Origin: Roseateles koreensis
GTDB lineage: Bacteria; Pseudomonadota; Gammaproteobacteria; Burkholderiales; Burkholderiaceae_C
Direction: 5' to 3'
Assembly (NCBI RefSeq): GCF_028595305.1
Contig: NZ_JAQQXS010000001.1
Coordinates: forward strand, 310,001-374,000
Length of the DNA: 64,000 nucleotides
Positions 56,742 through 64,000 of the stretch are shown here, in pieces. How positions within the stretch are numbered: position 1 is the first letter of the stretch; the number at the start of each line of letters is the position of its first letter. Under the pieces are notes generated by a model. The model did not search any database. It was not told the origin of the DNA and worked only from the letters and a program-made list of their open reading frames with translations. The translations under genes and the position numbers were made by a program.

Positions 56742-57502
56742 TTTGGGGGCGGAGAAGCCGGGTGACCGTCATTTGAGTTACACCGGAGATCAATTTTCTC
56801 GCCCTGCATCGCTGTGTTTTTCGAGATCGGATCTTCTCACCCCCATGCCGGTGCACCCAGAGGTGCCAAGTCTTGACCTGGCTGCCGTGCGAGATTTTCC
56901 ACGGCGCAGGCGGCTGGAACGGTCTGGTAACTTTTTCCCGGAGATTTTGGGCGTTAGGGGTTACTACTGAGCTTATGGGTCTTTTTTCCTGCCCCTGCAC
57001 CAGTAAAATACCACTTGTCAGCACGAGGCGGAGACCCTGCGAATGTTGGGTTCTTGTCTCGTGCTGTGTCGCTTGTAAGCTGCGGGAAAGCCCCATGATC
57101 GAGGCAATTTCGTTCTCGCTTATGATGCGGCACCGCAAAATTCGATTGCAGCATGTGCTGGCGGATTGCAAGTGCATCCGAAGCGGAGTTCGCTGCGAAA
57201 GTGTGCGAACAGTTGGTTAGATTGGGCTCTCTAGTTGAACCCGGGTTTTGAGTATTTGTGTCCATGCTGCAGGCAGCGGCCGTCGCTCCAGCGCCAAGCG
57301 CGAAGTGGAGGGTGGTCCCAGATGAAGGTCCGCACCTTCTCTGGTCATACGCTGTTGACGCCACCGGTTGCTTTGCTCCAAGCGCGTGTTTGATGAGCGC
57401 TGAGTTAAAGTTTCGAGCCGTTTGGGTTGTTGCGTTTTGAGTTGATTCCTTCCCCCCGAGCGTGTTGATGAAAGTATTTCGCAGTCAAATGAAGGAGCGC
57501 GC
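56742..57502. other. Long gap between receptor and tonB with no recognised gene
   Basis: About 760 bases. Open frames exist on both strands (for example 56954-57364 minus, 56873-57220 plus) but none has a good start signal, known domain or clear coding character. It must hold the tonB promoter; a small RNA cannot be excluded. Confidence 0.5.
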
Positions 57503-58150
57503 ATGAACTTTGCGCAGGAGAAGAACGGCGCCTCGCGCTACACGGGTATCGGCGTCGTTGTGCTGATTCACGTGTTTATTGCGTGGGCTTTGGCCAGCGG
57601 CCTGGCCCGCAAGGCTGTGGAAATGGTGAAGGGTCCGATTGAGACCAAGGTCATCGAAGAAAAGGTCAAGCCGCCGCCGCCGCCTGAAAAGGTTGTGCCA
57701 CCGCCGCCGGATCTGAAGGCACCGCCACCACCGTTCGTGCCGCCGCCTGAGTTTCAGGTGACTGCACCGCCGCCGGTGAATGCGCCTGCCATCCAGTCCA
57801 CGCAAGTGGCGCCGCCTCAGCAAGTGGCAAAAGCTGCACCGGCACCTGCCGTTGCAGCACCGCCACCGGCGCCGCGGGTCGGGCCCCAGCGCGCAGGTGC
57901 TGTGTGTACCAAGATGGGCAAGCCTGAAATGCCTTCGGTCAACTTGAGCGGCGACGCGCTGTTCAAGGCCGTAGCAGTGGTCAAGTCAGGTCGTGTGGTG
58001 TCTGTGGAAATCACCAGCCTGCGTGCCGGTGTGGACCGCAAGGCACAACGCGCACTGGTCTCGGCCATCGAATCCACGTTGCGTGACACCTATGAGTGCC
58101 CGGGCGATGTGGTGATCGAGCAAGAGTTCCAATTCCGTCAGACGGACTGA
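57503..58150 (+). CDS. tonB: TonB energy transducer
   Basis: A 215-residue protein that carries proton-motive energy from ExbBD to outer-membrane receptors. An N-terminal membrane helix (GIGVVVLIHVFIAWALASGL, residues about 15-34), a strongly proline-rich periplasmic spacer (residues about 55-120, PPPPPEKVVPPPPDL), and a short C-terminal domain with strand/helix pattern (FKAVAVVKSGRVVSVEIT). First of tonB-exbB-exbD1-exbD2. The ribosome site AAGGAG lies about 10 bases before the ATG. Confidence 0.94.
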   Translation: MNFAQEKNGASRYTGIGVVVLIHVFIAWALASGLARKAVEMVKGPIETKVIEEKVKPPPPPEKVVPPPPDLKAPPPPFVPPPEFQVTAPPPVNAPAIQSTQVAPPQQVAKAAPAPAVAAPPPAPRVGPQRAGAVCTKMGKPEMPSVNLSGDALFKAVAVVKSGRVVSVEITSLRAGVDRKAQRALVSAIESTLRDTYECPGDVVIEQEFQFRQTD

Positions 58151-58260
58151 TTCTGTCGTCGGCACAGTTCAAGAATCAATCAGCCCCCACAAAGGGTCAG
58201 GCACAACCCGACCCTTTTCTTTCAAACCAGTTTCAGATTTCTTCCGTAGGAGTTGACTTC

Positions 58261-59094
58261 ATGTTCTCTCGTATTTCCGGCCTGATCGCCGCTATCGCCT
58301 TCGCCGCGACCATGGGCTTCTCGCCCGCCCAAGCTCAAGAACAAAAGCCAGCTGACGCTGCGTCGGCTGCTGTTGAGACGCCTGCTGCTCCTGTTGCCGA
58401 AGCTGCTGCACCTGCTGCTCACAAGGTTGACAACCCCTACGGCCTGATGGCCATGCTGGATCACGGCGACATGGTGTCCAAGGGCGTTCTGGGCCTGTTG
58501 CTGATCATGTCCATGGGCAGCTGGTACATCCTGATCACCAAGCTGTGGGACACCACCAAGCTGGCCAAGGAAGCCAAGGACGTGCGCGCCACATTCTTCA
58601 AGAAGGCCAGCTTGGCCGATGGCGTCAAGACGCTGAGCGAAGGCAGCGCGTTCCGCTACATCGCTGGTTCTGCTATCGAAGCCTCGGAGCACCATGAAGG
58701 CGCGCTGACCGAAAACATCGACCACAGCAGCTGGGTCACGATGAACATCGACCGCTCCGTGGCCGACGTGCAAGCTCGTGTGCAAACCGGCCTGGGTTTC
58801 CTGGCGACCGTGGGTTCGACTTCGCCGTTCATCGGCCTGTTCGGCACGGTGTGGGGCATTTTGCAAGCGCTGACCGCCATTGGCGTTGCCGGCCAAGCTT
58901 CTATCGACAAGGTCGCAGGCCCTGTGGGTGAAGCCCTGATCATGACCGCCATCGGTCTGGCCGTGGCTGTGCCTGCCGTGTTGGGCTACAACTGGCTGGT
59001 GAACCGCAACAAGTCGGTGATGGGCCAAGTGCGTGCTTTCGCTGGTGACCTGCACGGCGTGCTGATGGGCAACCGTCAAGTTGCAAAGCGCTAA
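58261..59094 (+). CDS. exbB: ExbB-type proton channel with signal peptide
   Basis: A 277-residue MotA/TolQ/ExbB-family membrane protein. Unlike E. coli ExbB it begins with a cleavable-looking signal (MFSRISGLIAAIAFAATMGF, to about residue 29) and an Ala/Pro-rich periplasmic stretch; then three helices (GVLGLLLIMSMGSWYILI, TGLGFLATVGSTSPFIGLFG, GEALIMTAIGLAVAVPAVLG) with the proton-channel text. It lies 110 bases after tonB. A frame beginning at 58096 overlaps tonB and is not preferred. Confidence 0.94.
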   Translation: MFSRISGLIAAIAFAATMGFSPAQAQEQKPADAASAAVETPAAPVAEAAAPAAHKVDNPYGLMAMLDHGDMVSKGVLGLLLIMSMGSWYILITKLWDTTKLAKEAKDVRATFFKKASLADGVKTLSEGSAFRYIAGSAIEASEHHEGALTENIDHSSWVTMNIDRSVADVQARVQTGLGFLATVGSTSPFIGLFGTVWGILQALTAIGVAGQASIDKVAGPVGEALIMTAIGLAVAVPAVLGYNWLVNRNKSVMGQVRAFAGDLHGVLMGNRQVAKR

Positions 59095-59145
59095 GCCCAG
59101 GCTTAGCCAGAGCAACTTAACAGCAGAAATCCCGGAGAAGCCACC

Positions 59146-59574
59146 ATGGCAATGAATGTCGGATCCTCTTCCGGCGACGACGAAGTGGTTTCGACCATCA
59201 ACACCACGCCCCTCGTGGACGTGATGTTGGTGCTCTTGATCATCTTCCTCCTCACCATCCCGGCGGTTATCAATTCGGTGAAGTTGAATCTCCCCAAGGA
59301 GACCAACGTCGTTCGGGTGACCAAACCGGAAAACATTGAAATCTCGGTGTCCAAAGAAGGTGACATTTACTGGGGCACAACCCTGGTGAATGACACGGAC
59401 GACCTCGTCAAACGTCTGGGCAAGGTGGCGGTTTTGAATCCGCAGCCTGAAGTCCATGTTCGTGGCGACGACAAATCGCGTTACGAGTCAGTTGGTCGCG
59501 TGGTTTATGCGTGCCAGCGGGCCGGCATCATGAAGGTCAGCTTCGTCACCGAACCTCCCGCCAAGGGCGGTTGA
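59146..59574 (+). CDS. exbD: ExbD-type accessory protein 1
   Basis: A 142-residue single-helix protein; the transmembrane segment carries the essential aspartate (Asp25) in NTTPLVDVMLVLLIIFL. It forms the proton path with ExbB. The periplasmic domain has VHVRGDDKSRYESVGRVV, typical of the family. Fifty-one bases after exbB; the second exbD follows 21 bases later. Confidence 0.93.
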   Translation: MAMNVGSSSGDDEVVSTINTTPLVDVMLVLLIIFLLTIPAVINSVKLNLPKETNVVRVTKPENIEISVSKEGDIYWGTTLVNDTDDLVKRLGKVAVLNPQPEVHVRGDDKSRYESVGRVVYACQRAGIMKVSFVTEPPAKGG

Positions 59575-59595
59575 GAAGAAGCCAGGAGCTAAAGC

Positions 59596-60027
59596 ATGGG
59601 AATGAATGTAGGCAGCTCGTCCGGCAGCGATGAGCCGGAAGTGATGATGGACGTCAATACCACGCCCTTGATCGACGTGATGTTGGTCCTGATCGTGATG
59701 TTGATCATCACCATTCCAATTCAGCTGCACAGCGTGAATCTGGACATGCCGCCACCGAGCAATCAGCAGCCGCTGAAAGAACCCGTGGTGCATGAGGTCT
59801 ATATCGACTTCGACGGCACGGTGAGCTGGGACGGCGTGGCACTGCCAGATATGGCTGCCGTGACCACCAAGCTGACTGAAGTGGTTGGCGAGGCCGATCA
59901 GCCCGAGGTCCATATCAAGCCCAACAAGCTGGTGGACTATGGTTATGTTGCTGCGGTGATGGCCTCTGCTCAACGCCTTGGCGTGAAGAAGATGGGCATG
60001 GTCGGCAACGAGCAGTACGTCAAGTAA
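59596..60027 (+). CDS. exbD: ExbD-type accessory protein 2
   Basis: A 143-residue paralogue of the preceding exbD, with the same MGMNVGSSSG opening and Asp27 in NTTPLIDVMLVLIVMLI, but a different periplasmic domain (PDMAAVTTKLTEVVGEADQP). Two ExbD proteins in one operon are known for TonB systems of Xanthomonas and others, where the second is needed for only some substrates. Confidence 0.92.
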   Translation: MGMNVGSSSGSDEPEVMMDVNTTPLIDVMLVLIVMLIITIPIQLHSVNLDMPPPSNQQPLKEPVVHEVYIDFDGTVSWDGVALPDMAAVTTKLTEVVGEADQPEVHIKPNKLVDYGYVAAVMASAQRLGVKKMGMVGNEQYVK

Positions 60028-60083
60028 TCAGCCCGATTGGTCAAACTCGATTGGGCATTGAGGTTTTGATGCGCAGACAAGAG

Positions 60084-60115
60084 CGCGCTTCCCGCGAGGG
60101 CGGCGCGTTTTTTTT
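60084..60115 (+). terminator. Intrinsic terminator after exbD2
   Basis: A GC-rich stem (CGCGCT with GGCGCG, and CCC with GGG) capped by a GCGA tetraloop, followed by eight T, 57 bases after the exbD2 stop. Confidence 0.82.
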
Positions 60116-60243
60116 GGTCTTTATGCAATGATTGCGTCAACGCGTGGCCCCTGGGGTTCGACGCGGATGACTGGGAAAATCGGTGGTTCACAGCTCTGCT
60201 TCAAGAGCAGCCGCCCGACAAAGTAAATGCGAGGAACGAAGCA

Positions 60244-61521
60244 ATGACGAAAGCGACGAACAAGGCCTTGAAGCTCAAGACTCTGGCCACGATTGCACTG
60301 GGTGTTGCAGCCTTTGGATTCAACGCCACGCCGCAAGGCCAGTTTGGATTCGCTCAAGCCCAGGCTCAGTCCGAAGGTGTGCGCCCCGAAGTTGGCAAGA
60401 TCCTGAAAGACGCTGGCGGCCTGATCAAGGCCGGTAAGTACAAGGAAGCCCTGAGCAAGGTGCATGAGGCCGAAGGCGTGAGCGGCCGCAATGGCACTGA
60501 AAACTATTACATCGAAGCCACTCGCGTTGCAGCCGCTTCAGGCGCCGGCGATGCTGACGCCATGGTCAAGGGCTTCGAAGCGATGAAAGCCAGCGGCAAA
60601 CTGGGCACTGCGGACCAGTTGAAGATGATGGAGTCGATTGCCGGCACTTATCTGCGCAACCGCGACAACGCTAAGGCGCTGTCATGGGCGCAGCGTTATT
60701 TCAAGGAAGGTGGCACCAGCGCGTCCATGAAGCAGGTGTTGACCAGCGCACAGTTCCAGTCGGGTGATATGGGCTCGATCATCAAGGATACACAGGACGA
60801 AATCACGGCTGACGAAAAAGCCGGACGTACGCCCTCGATGGACAAGCTGAACCTGTTGCTCAGCGCCGCCCTCAAAAAGGGCGATAGCGCTGCTGAAGGG
60901 TTTGCCGTTGAGCGGTTGCTGAACTACTACCCCCGCAAAGAATTGTGGGCGCAGGTGTTGGGTGGGCTGCAATCGAAGAAGGGCTTCTCCGACCGTTTCA
61001 ACCTAGATATCTTGCGTCTCAAGTTGGCGACTGGCAACCTCAAAGATGCCAACGACTACTTCGAAATGGCCCAGTTGTCAGCCCAGGCAGGCTATCCTGA
61101 AGAAGGTAAATTGGTTGTTGAAAAGGGCATGGCCGCAGGTATTCTGGGTCAGGGTGCCGAAGGTGCTCGTCACAAGCGTTTGTTGGACTTGCTGAATAAG
61201 CGCATCACCGACGGCAAGGCCACTTTGACCGAAACTGAGCGTGCGGCCAGTGAGGCCAAGGATGGCAATGCACAAGTGTCTCTGGGTTTGGCCTATGCAT
61301 TCCGTGGCGAAGCGGCCAAGGGTGCCAAGATCATTGCCGATGGCATCGAGAAGGGCAGTCTGAAGCGTCCTGAAGACGCCAAGCTCTACCTTGGCATGGC
61401 GCAATCCATGGCCGGTGACAGCACCAAGGCCGCGGCGACTTGGCGCAGTGTCAAGGGCACTGACGGTTCGGCTGAATTGGCACGCCTGTGGGTCATTCAA
61501 ACTCGCGGTGCAAAGCGCTAA
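60244..61521 (+). CDS. Periplasmic TPR-like repeat protein of the TonB operon
   Basis: A 425-residue exported protein. Signal peptide to about residue 42, then helix-turn-helix repeats of TPR/Sel1-like type (LIKAGKYKEALSKVHEAEG; SIAGTYLRNRDNAKALSWAQ; SLGLAYAFRGEAAKGAKIIA). It has no enzyme motif and probably acts as a protein-binding scaffold. It lies after the terminator that follows exbD2, so it has its own promoter, but its place suggests a part in TonB-dependent uptake, as TPR proteins do in some Vibrio TonB2-type systems. Function unproven. Confidence 0.75.
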   Translation: MTKATNKALKLKTLATIALGVAAFGFNATPQGQFGFAQAQAQSEGVRPEVGKILKDAGGLIKAGKYKEALSKVHEAEGVSGRNGTENYYIEATRVAAASGAGDADAMVKGFEAMKASGKLGTADQLKMMESIAGTYLRNRDNAKALSWAQRYFKEGGTSASMKQVLTSAQFQSGDMGSIIKDTQDEITADEKAGRTPSMDKLNLLLSAALKKGDSAAEGFAVERLLNYYPRKELWAQVLGGLQSKKGFSDRFNLDILRLKLATGNLKDANDYFEMAQLSAQAGYPEEGKLVVEKGMAAGILGQGAEGARHKRLLDLLNKRITDGKATLTETERAASEAKDGNAQVSLGLAYAFRGEAAKGAKIIADGIEKGSLKRPEDAKLYLGMAQSMAGDSTKAAATWRSVKGTDGSAELARLWVIQTRGAKR

Positions 61522-61543
61522 GCGTTGATCGCATGTCGGTGAG

Positions 61544-61565
61544 ACGCCCGTTTAGCGGGTGTTTT
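61544..61565 (+). terminator. Intrinsic terminator of the TPR gene
   Basis: ACGCCCG and CGGGTGT form a 7-base stem (one G-T pair), loop TTTAG, followed by TTTT, 22 bases after the stop. Confidence 0.7.
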
Positions 61566-61573
61566 CCCCGTCA

Positions 61574-61607
61574 AAAAGGGCCAGGAGATCGCTCTCCTGG
61601 CCCTTTT
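61574..61607. terminator. Bidirectional terminator
   Basis: A perfect 14-base inverted repeat (61574-61587 and 61594-61607) with a 6-base loop and A/T runs on both sides, between the convergent TPR gene and the dehydrogenase. Confidence 0.9.
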
Positions 61608-61649
61608 GCTTTGTAGTGATTGGAGCGCGCTGAAGTCAGCTCTTTTGTA

Positions 61650-62408
61650 TCACTTGGGCGCCAGGCGAATGGCGCCGTCGAGTCGAATGACCTCGCCATT
61701 GAGCATCTCGTTGGTGATGATCTGGTGAACCAGTTTGGCGTAATCCGTGGGTGTACCCAGGCGCGAAGGGAAGGGCACATTTGCCGCCAGCGCATCCTGT
61801 ACTTCTTGCGGCATGCCGAACAACATCGGCGTGCCAAAAATGCCAGGCGCGATGGTCATGTTGCGAATGCCGTTGCGCGCCAAATCGCGGGCAATTGGGA
61901 GGGTCATGCCAACCACGCCACCCTTGGAGGCGCTGTAGGCAGCTTGGCCGATCTGGCCGTCGTAGGCGGCCACAGACGCGGTGGAAATCAACACACCTCG
62001 TTCCCCCGTTGATTCAGGCGCATTTTTGGACATGGCTTCGGCTGCCAGTCGAATCATGTTGAAGCTGCCGATCAGGTTGACGGTGATCACTTTGGAAAAT
62101 AGCGCCAGCGGGTGGGCGCCCTCTTTGCCCACAGTTTTCACGGCAGGGGCAATCCCGGCGCAGTTAACCAAGCCCATCAACTTGCCGAGGCTGACGGCCT
62201 TGGCGACCACGGCCTGGCCATCGGCTTCCTGGCTGACATCGGCCTTCACGAAGGCGCCGCCCAATTCTTTGGCGACAGCTTCGCCACGCTCAACTTGCAA
62301 GTCGGCAATGACGACCGTGGCCCCTTGGGCGGTGAGCATGCGTGCGGTGCCTTCGCCCAAACCGGAGGCGCCGCCGGTGACGATAAATACCTTGCCTGCG
62401 ATTTCCAT
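61650..62408 (-). CDS. Short-chain dehydrogenase, HSD10 / 3-hydroxyacyl-CoA dehydrogenase type
   Basis: A 252-residue NAD-dependent enzyme. Cofactor motif TGGASGLG at 11-18, NCAG at 82-85, and the catalytic Tyr158-x3-Lys162 in AAYSASKGG. The opening [18 protein letters not shown] and the [19 protein letters not shown] segment are typical of 3-hydroxyacyl-CoA dehydrogenase type 2, which works in isoleucine and branched-fatty-acid breakdown. A perfect palindrome lies 67 bases upstream. Other SDR substrates are possible. Confidence 0.9.
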   Translation of the reverse strand: MEIAGKVFIVTGGASGLGEGTARMLTAQGATVVIADLQVERGEAVAKELGGAFVKADVSQEADGQAVVAKAVSLGKLMGLVNCAGIAPAVKTVGKEGAHPLALFSKVITVNLIGSFNMIRLAAEAMSKNAPESTGERGVLISTASVAAYDGQIGQAAYSASKGGVVGMTLPIARDLARNGIRNMTIAPGIFGTPMLFGMPQEVQDALAANVPFPSRLGTPTDYAKLVHQIITNEMLNGEVIRLDGAIRLAPK

Positions 62409-62474
62409 GTGATCTCCTTGGGCTTGCTGAGCCGATGTGAGTAAAGAAGGATAGGGCGCGAAAAGTCAGTACCT

Positions 62475-62504
62475 CTACTTGACGTTAACGTAAACGTCAA
62501 GTAG
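62475..62504. promoter_or_regulatory. Perfect inverted repeat, LiuR-like operator candidate
   Basis: CTACTTGACGTT and AACGTCAAGTAG, 12-base arms with a 6-base spacer AACGTA, upstream of the dehydrogenase. The core GACGTTAACGTAAACGTC resembles MerR-family LiuR sites that control branched-chain amino acid catabolism, which fits the HSD10-type gene. The regulator is not in the window. Confidence 0.55.
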
Positions 62505-62656
62505 ACCATTGAAAAGAGGCCGCTCGAAGCGACCTGATCAATTTCCTGCTGGCAGTACAGCGTTGTGAGTCCGTAGCGTCCGCCTGACAAAACCGGGGCT
62601 GTGAGTGAATCGCGCGTTTCATGCGTTGACCCAGGCACAGCCCGCCGGTGACCCAC

Positions 62657-63352
<696 letters not shown>

Positions 63353-63490
63353 TCAGCTGGTTTGGAGCCAAAATCGTACCTGGGAAGCGCCCTTGACAAC
63401 TGCGGGCGAGGATACCATGAGGCACCCTACAACTGGCTGACGGCTGGGGCAAAATGGCGTTTGCCCACGGCTTTTGGGTCTGTTTACGCC

Positions 63491-64000
63491 TCAAAAAAGG
63501 CTGCGAACGCGTTCCAGGTCGGCGGGGGTGTCCACACCGGGGCCGGGGCGCTCAGGGCTGATGTGAACGGCAATGCGCTCACCGTGCCAGAGTACGCGAA
63601 GCTGCTCCAGTGATTCAATCTGCTCCAGCGGGCTGACTTCCAGTTGCGGGAAGCGCCGCAAAAATCCGGCGTGGTAGGCGTACAAGCCCACATGCCGCAG
63701 CGCCGATCCGGCTTGCGGCTGGCCTTGGCCGTCACGCCACCACGGGATCGGGGCGCGCGAAAAATACAGGGCAATGCCGTTTTTGTCGGTCACCAGTTTG
63801 ACCACATTCGGATTGGCAAACTCCGCCGCGCCGTGATCGTTGCTGTCCAACTCGTGAGCGACGGTACTCATCACGCAGCCAGGGCTGGCGCGCAATTTGG
63901 CGGCACATTCATTGATCATGGCAGGTGCAATCAAGGGTTCGTCGCCCTGCACATTGACCACCACTTCTTGACCGTCAAGGCCCAGCAACTCGCAGGCCTC
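63491..64000 (-). CDS. kdsB: 3-deoxy-manno-octulosonate cytidylyltransferase, 5' end outside the window
   Basis: Activates Kdo with CTP for LPS inner-core synthesis. The visible C-terminal 169 residues include [13 protein letters not shown], the STVAHEL segment, [28 protein letters not shown] and [18 protein letters not shown], all KdsB landmarks. The frame runs off the right edge of the window; the internal ATG at 63988 is not the start. Confidence 0.95.
   Translation of the reverse strand, partial: EACELLGLDGQEVVVNVQGDEPLIAPAMINECAAKLRASPGCVMSTVAHELDSNDHGAAEFANPNVVKLVTDKNGIALYFSRAPIPWWRDGQGQPQAGSALRHVGLYAYHAGFLRRFPQLEVSPLEQIESLEQLRVLWHGERIAVHISPERPGPGVDTPADLERVRSLF

Noticed and set aside
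56954-57364. A 136-codon minus-strand frame in the tonB gap
   Set aside because: No ribosome site or recognisable domain, and it overlaps equally long frames on the other strand; coding status cannot be supported.

Overview
The window is about 64 kb of high-GC, gene-dense chromosome from a betaproteobacterium, most likely of the Burkholderiales/Comamonadaceae (a Rhodoferax- or Polaromonas-like organism). This rests on gene content and order: map-glnD, the pcm-like/rhodanese/tolC run, an EF-P with arginine 32 beside its rhamnosyltransferase EarP, small DUF2788/DUF2789/DUF2189 proteins, and a MCP of the type common in Comamonadaceae. It is not a plasmid or prophage: no integrase, IS transposase, phage structural gene or CRISPR array was found.

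Layout. 1-2664: Mg2+ P-type ATPase mgtA (minus, 3' end cut by the window). 2858-5058: an FNR-like site, a predicted fused cytochrome-porin (Cyc2-like) and a dihaem c4-type cytochrome, closed by a strong bidirectional terminator; this pair resembles the start of an iron-oxidation/extracellular electron uptake operon. 5074-7898: a chemoreceptor and an alpha/beta hydrolase. 7.9-12.8 kb: a Fur-box-controlled ferrisiderophore module (DUF3325, PepSY-TM reductase-like protein, DUF3649, TonB-dependent receptor) flanked by a degenerate and an intact copy of the end of the neighbouring yitT-like gene, which marks it as an insertion. 12.8-20.1 kb: housekeeping minus-strand genes (yitT-like, DUF2788, DUF2189, mnmH, glnD, map, uppP). 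20.2-27.9 kb: tetR, RND efflux adaptor and pump, pcm-like, rhodanese, tolC.

27.9-36.0 kb: yaaA, a prolyl-4-hydroxylase-like dioxygenase, a secreted lysine-rich protein, a palindromic repeat of REP/RAYT type, efp-earP, uvrC, a lipoprotein, pgsA and HU. 36.0-38.5 kb: tRNA-Val, ppiD, tRNA-His. 38.5-42.7 kb: DUF2789, an 11-copy octanucleotide repeat, two pirins, osmC, and a LysR regulator broken by an internal deletion and a G-run frameshift. 42.7-44.8 kb: a cluster with an orphan flagellar L-ring protein FlgH, a lipoprotein and an amphipathic-helix protein behind an AT-rich upstream region. 45-46.7 kb: tadA and ldcA (with a histidine-rich tail). 46.8-53.5 kb: a complete oligopeptide ABC transporter. 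53.8-61.5 kb: a large TonB-dependent receptor followed by tonB-exbB-exbD1-exbD2 and a periplasmic repeat protein. 61.6-64 kb: an HSD10-type dehydrogenase behind a perfect inverted repeat, adk, and kdsB (5' end cut by the window).

The accessory themes are metal and electron handling at the outer membrane and nutrient uptake across it. The most interesting candidates are the cytochrome-porin/c4 pair, the orphan FlgH cluster and the inserted siderophore module. All functional assignments are from reading the sequence; no database search was run.
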